Origin: Lachnospiraceae bacterium
GTDB lineage: Bacteria; Bacillota; Clostridia; Lachnospirales; Lachnospiraceae
Direction of reading: 5' to 3'
Assembly: GCA_021200345.1 (NCBI GenBank)
Contig: JAJQGR010000049.1
Location: 1 to 5,646, forward strand
Length of the DNA stretch: 5,646 nt
This document shows positions 3,997 to 5,646 of the stretch, one piece after another. Numbering within the stretch: the first letter of the stretch is position 1; every line of letters starts with the position of its first letter. The position numbers were made by a program, and so were the translations under genes. Below the pieces are notes generated by a model that saw nothing but the letters and a program-made list of their open reading frames with translations, searched no databases and was not told the origin of the DNA.

Positions 3997-5448
3997 TTAC
4001 TTCACCAGAAGCTTTCTCGTTTTCCATTTACCGCTGACAAAATACGCGAAGCGCAGAAGCCCCGGTAATATTCTGGAACAGGCGATCCCCAGGAAATACC
4101 CCAGATAACCGAAGGAATGTGCTTCCCCGGTAATCGCCGCCGGAATCTGGCTGGTAAAGAAGTAGAAGATGCTTCCCGGCTGGGCGCTGGCAAAAAGCGG
4201 GACGAAAATCAGACTCAGTCCGATCTTGCACACCACACCGTCCAGAATCCCGATGGCAAAGCCCAGGGACACAAAGCCGCAGCCCGTCACCATGGACTGG
4301 AAAGCGCCCACAAAGGCCGAGGAGAAAAAGTGAATCACCATAAATTCCAGATACACCACCCCCAGCGCCAGCACCAGCTCATCATTGGAAAACAGGCCGA
4401 AAATCTGCTTCGGGAACAGGAGACAGAGCACGGAGGCCACGGCAGCGAAAACCATCGTCATGGACAGGGTACACCATACCACTCTCCCAGCACGCTTCGT
4501 CTTCTTTGCCCCCAGGTTCTGGCCGATCATGGACGCGGAAGCGGTATCCACCCCCTGCATGAAGACCTCCACAAACTTCTGGATCTTATTGCCTACGCCG
4601 TTGGTTGCGGACACTTCCGTACCGTAAACATTGATGTTGGCATTGATAAACAATAATCCACAGCGAACCAATAAAGAACGGGCAATCTGGGGCAGCGCCA
4701 GCTTTCCCAGAATCTGCACCGCGTGCACGTCAATCCGGAAGAACGACCGGTCAAACTTTAAACCGAAATGGTCTCTCTGCCGGTACATATACGCGAACGC
4801 TGCCGTAAAGGAACCAATCTGACTTAAGACCGTGGCAATGGCGGTACCCGCCGCCTCCAGCGGAATCACCGCCACCAGCAGAATGTCCGCGAAAATATTG
4901 ATTGTTGCCGCGATGATAATAAAAAACAATGGCCACTTGCTCTCGCCCATGCCCCGCAGCAGACCGCAGACCGCGTTATAGCCAAAAACAAAGGGATAGC
5001 CGAAGGCCGTGATAATCATATAAGCCCTGGCCTGCCCCATGGCCTCCTCAGGGCAATTGAGCAGATGTAAAATCGGAGCGCTGAATACAATCATGATCAC
5101 AGCCAGTACAACAGAAATGAGCGTGGCCAGCGTCAGCAGTGTGCTCACCGTCGCCTTAACACTCTCATGATCTTTTGCTCCCACCAGCTGAGCAATGTAA
5201 ATCTGACCGGCAGTGGCCACACCCAGGGCGATAGGCAGCACCAGATCCGCCATCTCCCCGCCGGTGTTGACGCCCACGGTGCCGATCGAGCCCACATATT
5301 TGCCGGCCACGGCCAGATCCACCATGCCGTAAAGCTGCTGTATCACATTGGCCAGAATCACCGGCAGGGCAAAAATCATTAAGTTCATAAAAATCGGCCC
5401 CTGGGTCAGATCCCGGCCCACCTTCGCTTTTTTCACGTCAGCGGTCAT
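3997..5448 (-). CDS. MATE-family multidrug/cation antiporter
   Basis: 483 residues from the ATG at 5448, a typical length for a 12-helix MATE transporter exchanging drugs or metabolites for Na+ or H+ at the cell membrane. Two homologous halves are visible. The first holds FALPVILANVIQQLYGMVDL (26-45), AGKYVG (48-53) and GLLRGMGESKWPL (162-174). The second has LALPQIARSLL (250-260), a conserved-looking FMQGVDTASASMIGQNLGA segment (296-314) and SMVTGCGFVSLG (385-396). The charged end GKWKTRKLLVK is cytoplasmic. The start chosen has an AAGGAAG box about 7 bases upstream; a TTG 22 codons earlier would add a hydrophilic, non-family extension and is rejected. The closest relatives are probably the DinF/NorM/MepA-like group of clostridia, but the substrate cannot be read from sequence. 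It follows the unknown gene to its right by 81 bases and may be cotranscribed with it. I see no terminator behind it, so readthrough into the DUF3284 gene is possible. Confidence 0.95.
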   Translation of the reverse strand: MTADVKKAKVGRDLTQGPIFMNLMIFALPVILANVIQQLYGMVDLAVAGKYVGSIGTVGVNTGGEMADLVLPIALGVATAGQIYIAQLVGAKDHESVKATVSTLLTLATLISVVLAVIMIVFSAPILHLLNCPEEAMGQARAYMIITAFGYPFVFGYNAVCGLLRGMGESKWPLFFIIIAATINIFADILLVAVIPLEAAGTAIATVLSQIGSFTAAFAYMYRQRDHFGLKFDRSFFRIDVHAVQILGKLALPQIARSLLVRCGLLFINANINVYGTEVSATNGVGNKIQKFVEVFMQGVDTASASMIGQNLGAKKTKRAGRVVWCTLSMTMVFAAVASVLCLLFPKQIFGLFSNDELVLALGVVYLEFMVIHFFSSAFVGAFQSMVTGCGFVSLGFAIGILDGVVCKIGLSLIFVPLFASAQPGSIFYFFTSQIPAAITGEAHSFGYLGYFLGIACSRILPGLLRFAYFVSGKWKTRKLLVK

Positions 5449-5495
5449 TTTCTCTTCCTTCTTTCCATCCAGTATATTCCCGTTTTTCCGCTCTC

Positions 5496-5521
5496 CTGTC
5501 GGCGATGCTGACAACCGACAG
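5496..5521. other. Inverted repeat between the unknown gene and MATE
   Basis: CTGTCGG (5496-5502) and CCGACAG (5515-5521) form a perfect 7-bp stem with a 12-base loop. On the minus strand it is followed by GAGAGCGGAAAAACG, so it is not an intrinsic terminator. It may be an operator or an mRNA stem. It shares the hexamer TGTCGG with the repeats upstream of the PTS promoter. Confidence 0.4.
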
Positions 5522-5529
5522 AATCCCTA

Positions 5530-5646
5530 TCATCCACGGATGTTGCGCGAGTCAAAATAAAATCTCAATTCTCCATCCTCCACATAGCGGGCAAATTCCG
5601 CGTCCTTTGGATCCCGAATCTTTTTGCCCGTGGGACGGGGCAGCAT
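5530..5646 (-). CDS. Unrecognised protein, visible part 38 residues (probably a C-terminal end)
   Basis: An open minus-strand frame enters at the right edge and ends with TGA at 5530-5532, followed at once by an in-frame TAG. The peptide begins MLPRPTGKKIRDPKDAEF and ends YFDSRNIRG. It is hydrophilic and strongly charged, with no membrane segment or motif I recognise. The edge codon happens to be ATG, so either the gene starts here as a 38-residue peptide or the ATG is internal to a longer protein. Without the flank this cannot be decided. I think a C-terminal end is more likely because the peptide looks like the closing segment of a soluble protein. The base composition and minus-strand orientation match the neighbours. 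Confidence 0.5.
   Translation of the reverse strand: MLPRPTGKKIRDPKDAEFARYVEDGELRFYFDSRNIRG

Noticed and set aside
4117..4656. Plus-strand open frame of 179 codons antisense to the MATE gene
   Set aside because: The composition is the typical low-complexity His/Gln/Gly pattern of a frame opposite a membrane protein, with no start signals.
5449..5514. N-terminal extension of MATE from a TTG at 5514
   Set aside because: It would add 22 hydrophilic residues not expected in the family, while the ATG at 5448 has a purine-rich ribosome binding site and the usual short tail before the first helix.

Overview
The window looks like chromosomal DNA of a Gram-positive (Bacillota) bacterium, most plausibly a gut clostridium of the Lachnospiraceae type. 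The grounds are strong AGGAGG-type ribosome binding sites, AT-rich intergenic DNA around coding regions of mixed base composition, canonical sigma-A promoters, a lactose/cellobiose-family PTS, and a DUF3284 protein, a family I know essentially from Firmicutes. No taxonomic marker gene is present. Every credible gene lies on the minus strand, so the biology reads from right to left.

Right to left: (1) 5530-5646, the last 38 codons (or all) of an unrecognised protein that runs to the window edge. (2) 3997-5448, a 12-helix MATE-family efflux transporter. (3) 3289-3954, a DUF3284-type protein with a highly charged tail. It appears to have its own promoter placed so that the mRNA would start at the A of the ATG (leaderless), and it ends at a strong hairpin terminator. 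(4) 2914-3202, an AT-rich control region holding a textbook minus-strand promoter (TTGACA, 17 bases, TATAAA), a pair of direct repeats just upstream of the -35 box, a 15-bp palindrome and a weaker plus-strand promoter candidate. (5) A sugar-uptake operon: PTS IIA (2581-2913), IIB (2123-2422), IIC (713-2023), then the first 145 codons of a GH1 6-phospho-beta-glucosidase (1-435, continuing off the left edge).

The operon logic is classical. IIA and IIB relay phosphate from HPr to a beta-linked disaccharide (cellobiose, chitobiose or an aryl-beta-glucoside) as IIC carries it across the membrane, and the GH1 enzyme hydrolyses the phosphorylated sugar in the cytoplasm. DUF3284 genes are often found beside such PTS systems, which makes the upstream gene a candidate accessory component of unknown function.

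The most unusual feature is RNA-level. All three gaps between the operon genes (158, 99 and 277 bases) are packed with inverted repeats, at least seven hairpins in total and several perfect, none with a good terminator U-tract. This suggests segmental processing or stabilisation of the mRNA, or a conditional stop before the hydrolase. I see no transposon, CRISPR array, tRNA, rRNA, known riboswitch or transcription-factor gene.
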